Shown here: positions 7,982 to 17,386 of the stretch, one piece after another
Layout: each line of letters starts with the position of its first letter
How positions within the stretch are numbered: the stretch's first letter is position 1
NCBI RefSeq assembly: GCF_039535235.1
Contig: NZ_BAAAWU010000001.1
Coordinates: forward strand, 3,286,001 to 3,350,000
From: Streptomyces roseoviridis
GTDB lineage: Bacteria > Actinomycetota > Actinomycetes > Streptomycetales > Streptomycetaceae
DNA length: 64,000 nt
Direction: 5' to 3'
The notes under the pieces: model-generated
What the model saw: the letters and a program-made list of their open reading frames with translations, nothing else
Database searches by the model: none
What the model was told of the DNA's origin: nothing
Program-made: the position numbers and the translations under genes

Positions 7982-10900
7982 CTAGTCGAACCACCGGTCC
8001 CGGGCCAGCTCCGCCGTCCGCGACGGGTCCTCCAGCAGGGCGGCCACCTCGAAGCGCCTGGGCCACTGGCCCGCGGCCCAGGCCAGGCCGGCGGCGACGC
8101 CCTCCAGGGTGGCGGCGTGGATGGCGCCGTCGGGGGTGCGGCGCCAGTCGAGTTCGACGCCGGCGGCGCGCAGTTCCTCGTGCTCGATGTACGTGTCCGG
8201 GGTCGCCGGCCCGAGGAGGGCGTGGACCGCGGGCGGCACCTCGTGTTCCTCGCCGACCGTCGTCACCTCCGCCTCGACCGCCTCGCTCAGGCGCCGGACC
8301 TGGAACAGTTCGGCGAGGTCGGCCGCCCGGGACGGGGCGACGGGGAGCAGCGGCAGACCGGCGCCGAGGGGCAACAGGTCGGGGGCGTCGGCGACCAGCG
8401 CGTCGGCCGCGTCGACCACCACCAGCGCGCCGTCCACGACCGCCCGCAGCTCGTCGGGCAGGGTCACCTGCTCCGGGTCGAGGTCGGCCAGGGCCGTGTA
8501 CAGGGCGTGCAGCTGGGTGCCGGTCACCTCGCGGGAGGGGTCGGCGAGCCGCCCCAGGAGCTCGGCGGCACCGCCCGGCTCGTCCAGGAGGGCGTGGACC
8601 GAGGTCCGTACGCCGAGGGCCCGCAGCACCTGCTCGTCCTCAAAGCCGGTCGCGTCGGCGGGGTCGTACAGGCCGATGAGCAGCGGGTCCGTACCGGCGG
8701 CCCGCAGGCCCGCCGGCCGGCGCCCGTCGAGGACGGGGTGGTCGCGCAGCCACCAGGCGGTGTACGAGCGCACCGTCTCCGTGGTCCCGTCCGGCAGCAG
8801 CACCCGCACCGGCTGCGTCAGCGCGTCCCGCAGCGGCGGCCGCGCCAACAGGGCCAGCGCCTGCGGCCAGGCGTCGTCGTCGACCAGGTCCAGATCCCGT
8901 ACGGCGACGATCTCCGTCGCCACCGGAGGCACCGGCGACTCCGGCAGCCGGTCGAGCACGTCCTCGCACCACACGTCCACCGCGTCGAGCAGCCCCGCGT
9001 CGTCCGGTTCGGCGAAGTCGCCCTCGCGCGGCTCCAGTTCGTCCGGGTCGAGCACCAGGTCGGTGGCCCGCACCAGCTGGAAGCCGGCGAGCACCCCGCA
9101 GGCGGCGAGCGGCTGCTCCCCCCAGCGCTCGGCCAACTCCGCGTCCACGAGCGCGAGTTCTCCCTCGCGCATCACAGACGCGAACGGCGAACCGGGCAGC
9201 ACCAGTTCCCCGGCCGGGGCCAGCTCGCCGTCCTCGTCGGGCAGCGCGAGCGCGCCCAGCCACGGCTCGTCGCCGGGAGCGAGGTCCGCGTCCCGTACGA
9301 GGGTGAGCACCGTCTCCGCGAGCTCGTCCGCGTCCGGCGTGTCGGCGTCCTCGTCCCAGATCTCGCCCGCGTCGAGCGAGGCCGCCACCGCGGCCCGCAC
9401 CTGCGGCGTGGTGAGCACCGCGCGCGGCGTCGCCGGTACGGCGCCCAGCTTCTCCAGGATCGGGTGCGCCGCGTCCGGGTGGGCGACCTTCAGGCCGAGC
9501 CGGGCCAGGTCGACGGGTGTGTGGTCCTGCGGCAGCAGGACCTGGCGCGGACCGATGGTGGTGCGCACCCGGGTCGGCTGCGGCAGCTCCTCGTCCTCCC
9601 CGGCGCCCGGGGCCGGGGCCTCGGGCTCCGTACCGGCCGCGCCCATCAGCGGCACCGGCAGGCCCGTCAGGCGGTCCGGATCGACGCCGGCGAGGGAGTC
9701 GTAGAGCCGCCACCACCACTGCGGCGAGCGGTCCACGCCCGCCAGCCGGTCGATCGCCTCGGTCAGCGGCAGCCGGCCCACCCCGAGGGTCCGCAGCTCC
9801 GTACGCCGCTCCAGACCGGCCGGCAGCAGCGTCGGGAACACCTCGGCCAGCACCGCGACCGTGTCGGCGCCCGCGCCCTCCACGACCTCCGCCTCGATCG
9901 GACGCAGCGCGGGCAGCTCCTCCGACGCGGCGGCCGGGGCGAGGAACGCCACCCGCGGCAGCCGCTCCAGTACGGCGGCGCGCAGCGCCCCGTCGAGGGC
10001 GCCCTTGCCGAGCGGCCCGGGCACCAGGTCGAGGGTGCCGGTCGTCACCGGCTGCCAGTCCGCGAGCAGTTCCGCGTACGCCTCGCCGGCCCGCTCCACC
10101 AGGAAGTCCGTGAGCGGCCCCGGCGCCGGGTGGCGCCGGGCCGTGTCCAGCGGGAAGGAGGCGATGAGCAGGGCGGGGATCCCCAGGGGCTCGTCGGTGG
10201 GGGTCGGGGCGTGGACGACGGCGGTGGTGCGCGGGTACTGCGGGGCGCCCTCCTGGTCGACCGGTACGGCCCAGGTCACCGACCAGTGCGGGCGCAGACG
10301 CTCCTCCACGGGGCGGTCCTTCAGCAGGGCCGGGTCGAGGGGGCCGCCGTGGCTGACGGTCCGCCAGCGCTGCGTCACCGTCGCCGAGTCGGCGGAGTCG
10401 GTGATGTGGACGTAGCCGTCGCGCTCGGTGCGGGTGAGGGTGCGCACCCGGCCGCCCGCCGTCTCGATGACGACCTCGCTCAGACCCGGGAGGGTGAGCA
10501 GCAGGGCGTCGTCGACGGCGGCGAGGAGCCGTTCGGCGAGGTCGACGGCGGCGGCGTCGCGCAGCGGGAGGACGACGACGGTGTCGTAGCCCTCGGGCGC
10601 GGTGCCCTCGGCGGGCAGCGGGAGGCGCAGCAGCGGCACGTGGCCGTCGCGGCGGCGCAGCTCGTCGCCCAGGCCGGGGCTGTGCCGGGCGGTCTCGACG
10701 GCCAGCTCGCGGGCCTCGGCGAGGGACCAGCGGACGCCGCCGTGGCGGCCGAGGACGGCCGGTTCGTCGCTGACGGCGAGCACGGCGGCGAAGCCGACGC
10801 CGAACCGGCCGACGGCGCCGGAGTCGCGCTCCGCACGCTTGGCGGAGGCGCGGAGCGTCGACAGCGACTCGACGCCGGCGGCGTCCAGCGGTGCGCCGGT

Positions 10901-11182
10901 GTTGGCGGCGGCGAGGGCGGCGGGGCCGTCGGCGTCGGCCGGGTGCAGGGTGAGGCGGAGCCGGCCGGTGACGCCTGCGCGGCGGGCGGCGTCGGCGGCG
11001 TTCTGGGCCAGCTCGACGACGAGGCGGTCACGGTAGCCGCCGAGGGCGAGGTCTTCCTCGGCGTTGGCGTCCTCGCGGAAGCGGGCGGGGGCGGCGCCCC
11101 ATGCGTCGAGCACGCCTCTGCGGAGCCGTGCGGTACCGAAGGGGTCGGCTCCGTCGGTCGACGTCCTGACGCTGACGCTCAC
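7982..11182 (-). CDS. Sacsin/HSP90-like GHKL ATPase, large
   Basis: 1,066 residues from GTG 11182, preceded by GTGGAG; the longer frame upstream looks non-coding. The N-terminal ~230 residues are a GHKL nucleotide-binding domain: N-box ELAQNAADA with N61, an NTG loop near 94, and the lid motif GRFGVGF near 125-131. The remaining ~800 residues are acidic, with no motif I recognise. The layout matches actinobacterial proteins described as having a sacsin N-terminal ATP-binding-like domain. A chaperone-like or signalling ATPase is likely, substrate unknown. It is cytosolic. It converges with the Cys-rich gene with a gap of only ~20 bases. Confidence 0.85.
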   Translation of the reverse strand: MSVSVRTSTDGADPFGTARLRRGVLDAWGAAPARFREDANAEEDLALGGYRDRLVVELAQNAADAARRAGVTGRLRLTLHPADADGPAALAAANTGAPLDAAGVESLSTLRASAKRAERDSGAVGRFGVGFAAVLAVSDEPAVLGRHGGVRWSLAEARELAVETARHSPGLGDELRRRDGHVPLLRLPLPAEGTAPEGYDTVVVLPLRDAAAVDLAERLLAAVDDALLLTLPGLSEVVIETAGGRVRTLTRTERDGYVHITDSADSATVTQRWRTVSHGGPLDPALLKDRPVEERLRPHWSVTWAVPVDQEGAPQYPRTTAVVHAPTPTDEPLGIPALLIASFPLDTARRHPAPGPLTDFLVERAGEAYAELLADWQPVTTGTLDLVPGPLGKGALDGALRAAVLERLPRVAFLAPAAASEELPALRPIEAEVVEGAGADTVAVLAEVFPTLLPAGLERRTELRTLGVGRLPLTEAIDRLAGVDRSPQWWWRLYDSLAGVDPDRLTGLPVPLMGAAGTEPEAPAPGAGEDEELPQPTRVRTTIGPRQVLLPQDHTPVDLARLGLKVAHPDAAHPILEKLGAVPATPRAVLTTPQVRAAVAASLDAGEIWDEDADTPDADELAETVLTLVRDADLAPGDEPWLGALALPDEDGELAPAGELVLPGSPFASVMREGELALVDAELAERWGEQPLAACGVLAGFQLVRATDLVLDPDELEPREGDFAEPDDAGLLDAVDVWCEDVLDRLPESPVPPVATEIVAVRDLDLVDDDAWPQALALLARPPLRDALTQPVRVLLPDGTTETVRSYTAWWLRDHPVLDGRRPAGLRAAGTDPLLIGLYDPADATGFEDEQVLRALGVRTSVHALLDEPGGAAELLGRLADPSREVTGTQLHALYTALADLDPEQVTLPDELRAVVDGALVVVDAADALVADAPDLLPLGAGLPLLPVAPSRAADLAELFQVRRLSEAVEAEVTTVGEEHEVPPAVHALLGPATPDTYIEHEELRAAGVELDWRRTPDGAIHAATLEGVAAGLAWAAGQWPRRFEVAALLEDPSRTAELARDRWFD

Positions 11183-11610
11183 GTCTGACTCCACTCTGCG
11201 GTACGGGGATGTGGCCGGTGCCCGAAGGTACCGCGCCCCGACCCGAGGGGGCGCCCACCCCTGGCGCGGGGTGGCCACGTGCGCCGCCGGTGGGAGCGCG
11301 GCCGTCGCGCCGCCGGTGCGGGCCGTCGCGCCGTACGGCGCACCCTTCGACGCGGGCGCCCACGGCCGTTGCCCACCCGTGGGGCCCTCGCTCCCGGCCC
11401 GTGCGGGCCATCACTCCGTACCGCGTGGCCGTCGCGCGGGGCCGGTGCCCGGCCGGGCGGCCGTCGTCCCGCGCCCGGGCGGGCGATCGTCCCTCCCGCG
11501 GACGAAGTCCGCGGGGAGGAACGAGCCCACGACGGGGTCGGGCGCGAGGCCCGCGGGCCGGGCGCCCCGCACCGACGGCGGCAGCCGCACCGCCCCGCCG
11601 GATCCGGTCC
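11183..11610. other. Gene-free stretch between two minus-strand genes
   Basis: About 430 bases of very GC-rich sequence with short repeats of GCGCCG and GGGCC type. Frames crossing it show no family-like protein and continue as artefacts from the neighbours. It must hold the promoter of the sacsin-like gene, but no clear -10 or -35 box could be picked out. Confidence 0.5.
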
Positions 11611-12537
11611 CTACGAGTGGCCCAGGTCCTCCGACGCGTCCGGTTCCGTGGTGGAGCCGGAGTCCTTGGCCGGGCGGAGGGGGAACGCGTCGGTGGCCAT
11701 CGAGTCGAGGACCGGAGGCGCCGGGCGCGGGGGCTTGGGCATGACGGCGGCTTCGGAGTGGCCGCCGCAGCCGTAGGCGAGGGAGACGACCCGGCCGTCC
11801 GCCGGGGAGAACTCGTTGGCGCAGACGCCGAACGCCTGCTTCAGGGACCCGGCCAGCGGCACCAGGAAGGCGCAGGAGACGCAAGCGGCGGGCGCCGCCT
11901 GGGCCATCGGGGTCTTCGCGCCGAAGGACTCGTCCCAGCGGTCCGCGGCGACGTGCAGCCCGTAGCGGGACAGCACCCGGGCGCGGCGCATGCCGAGCTC
12001 GTCCGCGACCGCCGCGATCGCGCCCCGGGACGGCGTACGGGAGGTGATCTCGGCGTCCTCGGCGTCGAGGTGCTCCTCCATCTCCTCGGAGACGGCCGAG
12101 TTCGGCGGCGGCTCGTCCTCGCCCGTGTAGCCGGGCTCCAGGCGCAGGTCGTCCTGCTCGGTCGGCAGCAGGTCGCCCGGGCCCAGGTCGCCGGGCCGCA
12201 GGCGCTCGCTCCAGGGCACCCACTCGGGGGCGAGGAGGGCGTCCGGGCCGGGCAGCAGGACGGTTTCGTCAAGCGTGACGTTCTTCGCGCGGGAGGCCCG
12301 GGTGACGGTGACGGCCCAGCGCCAGCCGCGGTAACCGGGTTCCTTGCACTCGAAGAAGTGCGTGACGACCCGGTCGCCCTCGGCGACGACCTCCACGTGC
12401 TCCCCGACGACGCCGGGCGCGGCCGCCTCCTCGGCGGCCTCCCGGGCGAGGTCTACGGCCTCGGCGCACAGACGGTCGGGGGTACGCGTGGCTCGCGGGG
12501 TACGCGGGGTACGGCTTCGCGTCGTCGCAGCACTCAC
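11611..12537 (-). CDS. DUF3027 domain-containing protein
   Basis: 308 residues from GTG 12537; a GGAGAG site lies upstream and the frame before it is arginine-rich noise. The protein matches the actinobacterial DUF3027 pattern: an N-terminal DRLCAEAVDLAREAA segment, a central VVTHFFECKEPGYRGWRW motif, and a later CVSCAF...GVCANEFSPADG region with paired cysteines and a GCGGHSEA motif. The function of the family is unknown; the paired cysteines could bind a metal. It is cytosolic. It is divergent from the MFS gene across ~360 bases, an arrangement I recall as conserved in streptomycetes. Confidence 0.88.
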   Translation of the reverse strand: MSAATTRSRTPRTPRATRTPDRLCAEAVDLAREAAEEAAAPGVVGEHVEVVAEGDRVVTHFFECKEPGYRGWRWAVTVTRASRAKNVTLDETVLLPGPDALLAPEWVPWSERLRPGDLGPGDLLPTEQDDLRLEPGYTGEDEPPPNSAVSEEMEEHLDAEDAEITSRTPSRGAIAAVADELGMRRARVLSRYGLHVAADRWDESFGAKTPMAQAAPAACVSCAFLVPLAGSLKQAFGVCANEFSPADGRVVSLAYGCGGHSEAAVMPKPPRPAPPVLDSMATDAFPLRPAKDSGSTTEPDASEDLGHS

Positions 12538-12893
12538 AGGTCTCGCTTCTCTCCTACGCCGTCTCACGGGTGCGCCGGCCGAGGAACGGGAGCGAGCGGG
12601 AGCGAAGTCCGGGGCCGTGGGCGGAGCGGACCAGAGGGCCGCATCGACGTCCACGCCCGACATGTCTCTCGTGCTTCTCGCGTGTCTCGGGCACACCTAT
12701 CGTCATCCATTCTGCGGGATGCCGAAGAGGCGCGCGGCCGAGAACATCCGCCGGTGACGCGCTACGCACGCTACCCCGTTCGCAGCGCTCAGCCCACCTG
12801 CGCGACCCAAGTGGCCCGCATCGCGGACCTCCGCGACCGGCTCGCGGGCCCCGCCATCGGTTCGTACGGCGGGTCGTGGGGCACTATGACGGA
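12538..12893. other. Divergent intergenic region, DUF3027 / MFS
   Basis: About 355 bases between divergently transcribed genes, so both promoters should lie here. Base composition is slightly less GC-rich around 12680-12760. I see no convincing promoter hexamers, operator palindrome or small gene. Confidence 0.5.
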
Positions 12894-14273
12894 GTGGCAG
12901 CCGCACGGTCTTCCGCACGATCGCACGATCATGCCGGGCCGCTCAGCCGAGCGGGCCGGACGGTGGGTCGCGCCCTGCACCTGCCGTTCACGGGCACCGC
13001 GAAGGGCATCAGAAAGGCCACGCACGCGCACGGCGCGGGCGAGTCGGGGCTCGGAAAGCTGATCGAGCTGCACGCCGTGAACGGCGCCGGTGACGTCATG
13101 ATCACCGTCGCGCTCGCCTCCACCGTGTTCTTCTCCGTGCCGACCGACGAGGCCCGCGGCCGGGTGGCGCTCTACCTGGCCATCACGATGGCCCCGTTCA
13201 CCCTGCTGGCGCCCGTCATCGGTCCGCTGCTCGACCGCATCCCGCACGGCCGCCGCGCGGCCATGGCGGGCGCGATGCTGACCCGGGCGGTGCTCGCCGT
13301 CGCCATGTCGGGGGCGGTCGCCACGGGCGGCATCCAGCTGTATCCGGCGGCGCTCGGCGTGCTGGTGGCGTCGAAGGCGTACGGGGTGGTGCGCAGCGCC
13401 GTCGTACCGCGTCTGCTGCCACCGGACTTCTCGCTGGTCAAGGCGAACTCGCGGGTGACGCTCGCCGGTCTGCTGGCCACCGGCATCGCCGCCCCGGCCG
13501 GGGCCGCGCTCCAGCTCGTCGGGCCCGGCTGGCCGCTGTACGGGGCGTGCGCGCTGTTCCTGCTGGGGACGTTCTGGGCTTTCCGCATGCCGCACAAGGT
13601 GGACTCGGCGAAGGGTGAGCGGCGCGCCCACCTGCTGACGCACGGCGAGAAGAGGCCGAGTCTGCGGACGGTCGGGCCGTCCGTGCTGCACGGGCTCCAG
13701 GCGAACGCGTCCCAGCGCATGCTGTCGGGTTTCCTGATCTTCTTCCTGGCGTTCCTGCTGCGCGAGCATCCGCTGTCCGGGCAGAGCGCGGCGGTGTCGC
13801 TCGGGATGGTGGCGGTGGCGGCGGGCGTCGGCAACGCGTGCGGGACCGCCGTCGGCTCGCTCCTGAGGGACCGGGGACACGGCCCCGAGGTGATCATCGC
13901 CACGATGCTGTCGGTGGTGCTCGGCACGGCGATCTGCACGGCCGTCTTCTTCGGCGGCCTGATGGTGGCGGTGCTGGGGGCGGTGGCGGGCCTCACGCAG
14001 GCCCTGTCGAAGCTGTCGCTGGACGCGACGATCCAGCGGGACGTGCCGGAGGCGGTGCGGACCTCGGCGTTCGCCCGTTCGGAGACGGCCCTGCAGATGG
14101 CGTGGGTGGTGGGCGGCGCGATCGGCATCGCCCTGCCGCTGAACGGGACGCTCGGCATGTCGGTGGCGGCGGGCCTGCTCGCCCTGGGCTGGCTGCTGTC
14201 CGTACGGGGCCTGCTCGCCGCCGCCCGCCGCCACCGGCGGCTCGGGGATCCGGCGAAGGCCCGGGTGGCGTAG
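12894..14273 (+). CDS. MFS-type membrane transporter
   Basis: 459 residues from GTG 12894 (start uncertain; a GGAG lies almost on the codon). After an Arg/Ala-rich N-terminal tail there are roughly ten to twelve hydrophobic segments, with the loop motif GPLLDRIPHGRRAA between helices, a position and composition typical of the MFS motif A. The central loop (~residues 235-255) is charged. The family is common and conserved next to DUF3027 and DUF2771 genes in streptomycetes, and its substrate is unknown to me. The next gene, a lipoprotein, follows after ~70 bases on the same strand. Confidence 0.85.
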   Translation: MAAARSSARSHDHAGPLSRAGRTVGRALHLPFTGTAKGIRKATHAHGAGESGLGKLIELHAVNGAGDVMITVALASTVFFSVPTDEARGRVALYLAITMAPFTLLAPVIGPLLDRIPHGRRAAMAGAMLTRAVLAVAMSGAVATGGIQLYPAALGVLVASKAYGVVRSAVVPRLLPPDFSLVKANSRVTLAGLLATGIAAPAGAALQLVGPGWPLYGACALFLLGTFWAFRMPHKVDSAKGERRAHLLTHGEKRPSLRTVGPSVLHGLQANASQRMLSGFLIFFLAFLLREHPLSGQSAAVSLGMVAVAAGVGNACGTAVGSLLRDRGHGPEVIIATMLSVVLGTAICTAVFFGGLMVAVLGAVAGLTQALSKLSLDATIQRDVPEAVRTSAFARSETALQMAWVVGGAIGIALPLNGTLGMSVAAGLLALGWLLSVRGLLAAARRHRRLGDPAKARVA

Positions 14274-14346
14274 GCCGCGGGTCCCGTCGGGCGGCACGCC
14301 GTACCCCCGCGTGGCGTGAACGCGGCGGCCCGATAGCCTTCGGCTC

Positions 14347-14823
14347 ATGACCGTTGCGTTCCTCACCCGCAAGCACCGCCGGGCCACCGCGGCCCTCGGG
14401 GCCGTCTCCGCCGGGCTCCTCGTCCTCTCCGCCTGCGACAAGCCGTCCCCGGTTGCGACCGTGACGGTCGGCTCCACGTCGGTGAACTCCGAGGCCGCCT
14501 GCTACGACGACGGCAAGGCCCTCCCGGAGAAGAAGCTGTCGGAGTGCCTCAACAAGCCCGGCAAGTCCGTCTCCGTCGACCCCACCGACCGGGTCCGCTT
14601 CGGCGTGGACCCGGAGGTCGCCGAGAACGGCTGGACGATCTTCCTGAACGGCCAGAACGTCGAGCCGGAGCCGTTCACCAAGACGTACCGCTCGATCCAG
14701 GCCAGCGCCTTCTTCAGCAACCAGACGGGCGAGCCCTCGGACCGGACGAAGGTCACCATCGTCGAGAACTCCGGCAAGAAGGTCACCGGCATCTGGTCCT
14801 TCGAGTTCAAGAAGAAGTCCTGA
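14347..14823 (+). CDS. DUF2771 family lipoprotein
   Basis: 158 residues. The N-terminus is a lipoprotein signal: basic residues (RKHRRAT), a hydrophobic core and the lipobox LSAC with the lipidated Cys at about residue 35. The mature part is ~125 residues, rich in Lys/Glu with few hydrophobic stretches, and ends in FEFKKKS. It matches the streptomycete DUF2771 pattern, whose function is unknown. It should sit on the outer face of the membrane. The futalosine hydrolase gene begins just after its stop on the same strand and may be co-transcribed. Confidence 0.85.
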   Translation: MTVAFLTRKHRRATAALGAVSAGLLVLSACDKPSPVATVTVGSTSVNSEAACYDDGKALPEKKLSECLNKPGKSVSVDPTDRVRFGVDPEVAENGWTIFLNGQNVEPEPFTKTYRSIQASAFFSNQTGEPSDRTKVTIVENSGKKVTGIWSFEFKKKS

Positions 14824-14845
14824 CCTGTCCCGTCGCATCCTGGTC

Positions 14846-15610
14846 GTGACGGCCGTGGCGGCGGAGGCCGACTCCGTCGCCACCGGCCCGGCCGTCGACG
14901 TACCGCTGCCCGGCGGCTTCACCCTGCGCCGCCACGTGCCCGCGACCGCCGGCCGGGCCCCGGTCGTGGACGTCCTCGTCGGGGGCGTCGGCCCGGCCGC
15001 GGCCGCCGTGGCCACCGCGACCGCCCTCGCCCACGCCACCACCCACCGCCCCTACGGCCTCGTCGTCTCCGCCGGGATCGCCGGCGGGTTCCGGCCGCTC
15101 GCACCGCTCGGGACCGTCGTCGTGGCCGACGCCGTCGTCCAGGCCGACCTGGGCGCGCGCACCGCCGACGGCTACCTGGCCGTCGAGGAGCTCGGCTTCG
15201 GCCGCTCCGCGCACCGGGTGCCCGAGGGACTGACCCGGGCGGCCGCCGAAGCACTCGCCCACGACGGGCAGCCGCACGTCGTCGGCACCGTCCTCACCGT
15301 CTCGACCGTCACCGGCACCGCGGACCGCGCCGCCGAGCTGGCGGAGCGTCACCCGGGGGCCGCCGCCGAGGCCATGGAGGGCTTCGGGGTGGCGGAGGCC
15401 GCCGCCGCGTACGGCGTGCCCGTCATGGAGGTCCGCGCCGTGTCCAACGCCGTCGGCCCGCGCGACCGCGCCGCCTGGCGGATCCCCGAGGCCCTGGACG
15501 CCCTGCGGCGCGCCTTCGGGCTGCTGACCCACACCGTCTTCGCGGACAGCGCCGTCGTGGACACGGTCCTCGCCGGCACCGACCCGGACTCCGAGGGAAT
15601 CCCGCAGTGA
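14846..15610 (+). CDS. mqnB: Futalosine hydrolase MqnB
   Basis: 254 residues from GTG 14846. The preceding in-frame codons (CTG at 14825, then SRRILVV) look like the normal first beta strand of this family, so a CTG start seven codons upstream is possible. The protein has the purine-nucleosidase fold: a GGVGPAAAA turn, SAGIAGGF near residue 75, and a late EAMEGFGVAEAA segment that carries the catalytic and base-binding region. It cleaves futalosine to hypoxanthine and dehypoxanthine futalosine in the alternative menaquinone pathway. Its stop overlaps the mqnD start, so the two pathway genes are translationally coupled. Confidence 0.92.
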   Translation: MTAVAAEADSVATGPAVDVPLPGGFTLRRHVPATAGRAPVVDVLVGGVGPAAAAVATATALAHATTHRPYGLVVSAGIAGGFRPLAPLGTVVVADAVVQADLGARTADGYLAVEELGFGRSAHRVPEGLTRAAAEALAHDGQPHVVGTVLTVSTVTGTADRAAELAERHPGAAAEAMEGFGVAEAAAAYGVPVMEVRAVSNAVGPRDRAAWRIPEALDALRRAFGLLTHTVFADSAVVDTVLAGTDPDSEGIPQ

Positions 15611-16458
15611 AACTGAAGATCGCCTACTCGCCCTGCCCCAACGACACCTTCGTCTTCGACGCCTGGGCACACGGCCGGGTCCCCGGCGCGCCGCGCCTCG
15701 ACGTCACCTTCGCCGACATCGACCTCACCAACGGGTGGGCCGAGCGCGGCGACGCCCCGTACGACGTCCTGAAGGTCTCGTACGCCGTGCTGCCCTGGAT
15801 CCTCGACGAGTACGCGCTGCTGCCCTGCGGTGGCGCCCTGGGCCGCGGCTGCGGGCCGCTCGTGCTGACCCGCGAGGCGGGCGGTCCGGCGGACCTCGCG
15901 GGGAAGACGGTCGCGGTGCCGAGCGAGCGTTCGACGGCCTATCTGCTGTTCCGACTGTGGGCGGCGGACAGCGTCCCCGGCGGGGTCGGCGAGGTCGTGG
16001 TGCTGCCGTTCCACGAGATCATGCCGGCCGTGCGGGACGGCAAGGTCGACGCCGGGCTCGTGATCCACGAGGCCCGCTTCACGTACCGGAACTACGGGCT
16101 GCACGCGCTCGCCGACATGGGCGAGCACTGGGAGCACACCACCGGCCTGCCGATTCCGCTCGGCGCGATCGTCGCCCGGCGCTCGCTGGGCGACGACACG
16201 CTGCGGCTGCTCGCCGAGTCGGCGCGGGCCTCCGTGCGGATGGCCTGGGACGACCCGTCCGTCTCCCGCCCGTACGTACTGGAGCACGCGCAGGAGATGG
16301 ACCCGAAGGTGGCCGATCAGCACATCGGCCTCTACGTCAACGAGTTCACCGCCGACCTCGGCGAGACCGGCTACGCGGCGGTGCGCGGGCTGCTCACGCG
16401 CGCCGCGGCCGAGGGGCTCGTACCGCCCCTCGGCCCGGACGCGCTGGCGTTTCCCTGA
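15607..16458 (+). CDS. mqnD: 1,4-dihydroxy-6-naphthoate synthase MqnD
   Basis: 283 residues starting at GTG 15607, overlapping the mqnB stop by four bases. The N-terminus has the family hallmark SPCPNDTF, followed by a periplasmic-binding-protein-like two-lobe fold; GGALGRGCGPLV and VIHEARFTY are further recognisable blocks. MqnD converts the cyclic dehypoxanthine futalosine product to 1,4-dihydroxy-6-naphthoate, a late core step of the futalosine route to menaquinone. It is cytosolic despite the binding-protein fold; there is no signal peptide. The other mqn genes are not in this window. Confidence 0.95.
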   Translation: MKLKIAYSPCPNDTFVFDAWAHGRVPGAPRLDVTFADIDLTNGWAERGDAPYDVLKVSYAVLPWILDEYALLPCGGALGRGCGPLVLTREAGGPADLAGKTVAVPSERSTAYLLFRLWAADSVPGGVGEVVVLPFHEIMPAVRDGKVDAGLVIHEARFTYRNYGLHALADMGEHWEHTTGLPIPLGAIVARRSLGDDTLRLLAESARASVRMAWDDPSVSRPYVLEHAQEMDPKVADQHIGLYVNEFTADLGETGYAAVRGLLTRAAAEGLVPPLGPDALAFP

Positions 16459-16556
16459 GGACCCCTCGGCGCCGGAGCACCACCGCGCGCCGCGGGGCGT
16501 CCCCGGGAGCTTTCCGGGGTTCCTCCCGGGGCTCGCTCCGGGGCCCTCTGCGGGGA

Positions 16557-16940
16557 TCAGACGTCGAGCTGGTCCGCGACCGCCCGCAGCAGGCCGGCGA
16601 TCTTCTTGCCGTGGACCTTGTCGGGGTAGCGGCCGCGCTCCAGCATCGGCGTGATGTTCTCCAGGAGCGTGGTCAGGTCCTGCACGATCGACGCCAGCTC
16701 GTCGGGCTTGCGGCGCTGCGCCGCGGCGACCGAGGGGGTCGGGTCGAGGACCGTCACGGAGAGCGCCTGGTCACCGCGCTGCCCGGCGACCACGCCGAAC
16801 TCCACGCGCTGCCCCGGCTTGAGGGCGTCGACTCCGGCGGGGAGCACCGACGAGTGGACGAAGACGTCGCCGCCGTCGTCGCGGGAGAGAAAGCCGAAGC
16901 CCTTCTCGCTGTTGAACCATTTGACCTTGCCGGTAGGCAC
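16557..16940 (-). CDS. Cold-shock domain protein, 127 residues
   Basis: The first ~67 residues are a cold-shock domain with both RNA-binding motifs (KGFGFLS and VFVHSSVL) and the usual N-terminus GKVKWFN. A ~60-residue helical C-terminal extension follows, which the ~67-residue CspA-type proteins lack; this longer form is common in streptomycetes. It should bind single-stranded RNA or DNA in the cytoplasm as an RNA chaperone. It converges on mqnD with ~100 bases between; those bases contain several short CCGGGG-type repeats. A long (>100 base) leader is possible upstream, as for other cold-shock genes. Confidence 0.93.
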   Translation of the reverse strand: MPTGKVKWFNSEKGFGFLSRDDGGDVFVHSSVLPAGVDALKPGQRVEFGVVAGQRGDQALSVTVLDPTPSVAAAQRRKPDELASIVQDLTTLLENITPMLERGRYPDKVHGKKIAGLLRAVADQLDV

Positions 16941-17107
16941 GTCCGTCCTCGTCTTCGTACTCGATGGGTGCGCCGGGGTCCCGGCTCCGTGTGGGAAAAG
17001 AAATACAGCGGGTCACCGACCACGCCGGCATCAAGGCTAATGGGCTGTGGCCCGGTGACAAGACGCCACCGGTCCGTTCTCCTCGGCCAGGGAACTACCC
17101 TGGCCGA

Positions 17108-17386
17108 ATGCTTCGTGAAACCCCCTCCGCCCCCTCGGACGACAGCGCCCCCGGTGACGGGCTCGTCCGCGCCGGTGCGATCGTCTTCATCGTCGGCGCG
17201 GTCGCGACGCTGGTCACGGTGGCTCCGCTGTTCCTGGGGACCGACCCGTTCCCCACGGTCGCGTACCTCGTGTCGATGCTGATGGGGGTCGGCTTCCTCA
17301 TCGCCGGTGCGGGCGTGCTCCGCTCGATCACCGTCCAGCGCCGCCGGGCCAGGGCCGTGCAGGCCGCGACCGGTCAGCCCAGGTAG
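17108..17386 (+). CDS. Small two-helix membrane protein
   Basis: 92 residues from ATG 17108. After a ~20-residue acidic, Ser-rich N-terminus come two hydrophobic segments (about residues 20-40 and 50-72) and a basic C-terminus (VQRRRAR). The frame is open further upstream, but that part overlaps the cold-shock promoter and is not protein-like. Its function is unknown; I recall similar proteins in streptomycetes at this locus. Its 3' end overlaps the convergent HAD phosphatase gene by 13 bases. Confidence 0.75.
   Translation: MLRETPSAPSDDSAPGDGLVRAGAIVFIVGAVATLVTVAPLFLGTDPFPTVAYLVSMLMGVGFLIAGAGVLRSITVQRRRARAVQAATGQPR

Noticed and set aside
8117..11188. 1,023-residue frame on the plus strand
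   Set aside because: It is the complement of the sacsin-like ATPase gene and reads Arg/Gly/Val-rich low-complexity sequence, the usual GC-rich shadow.
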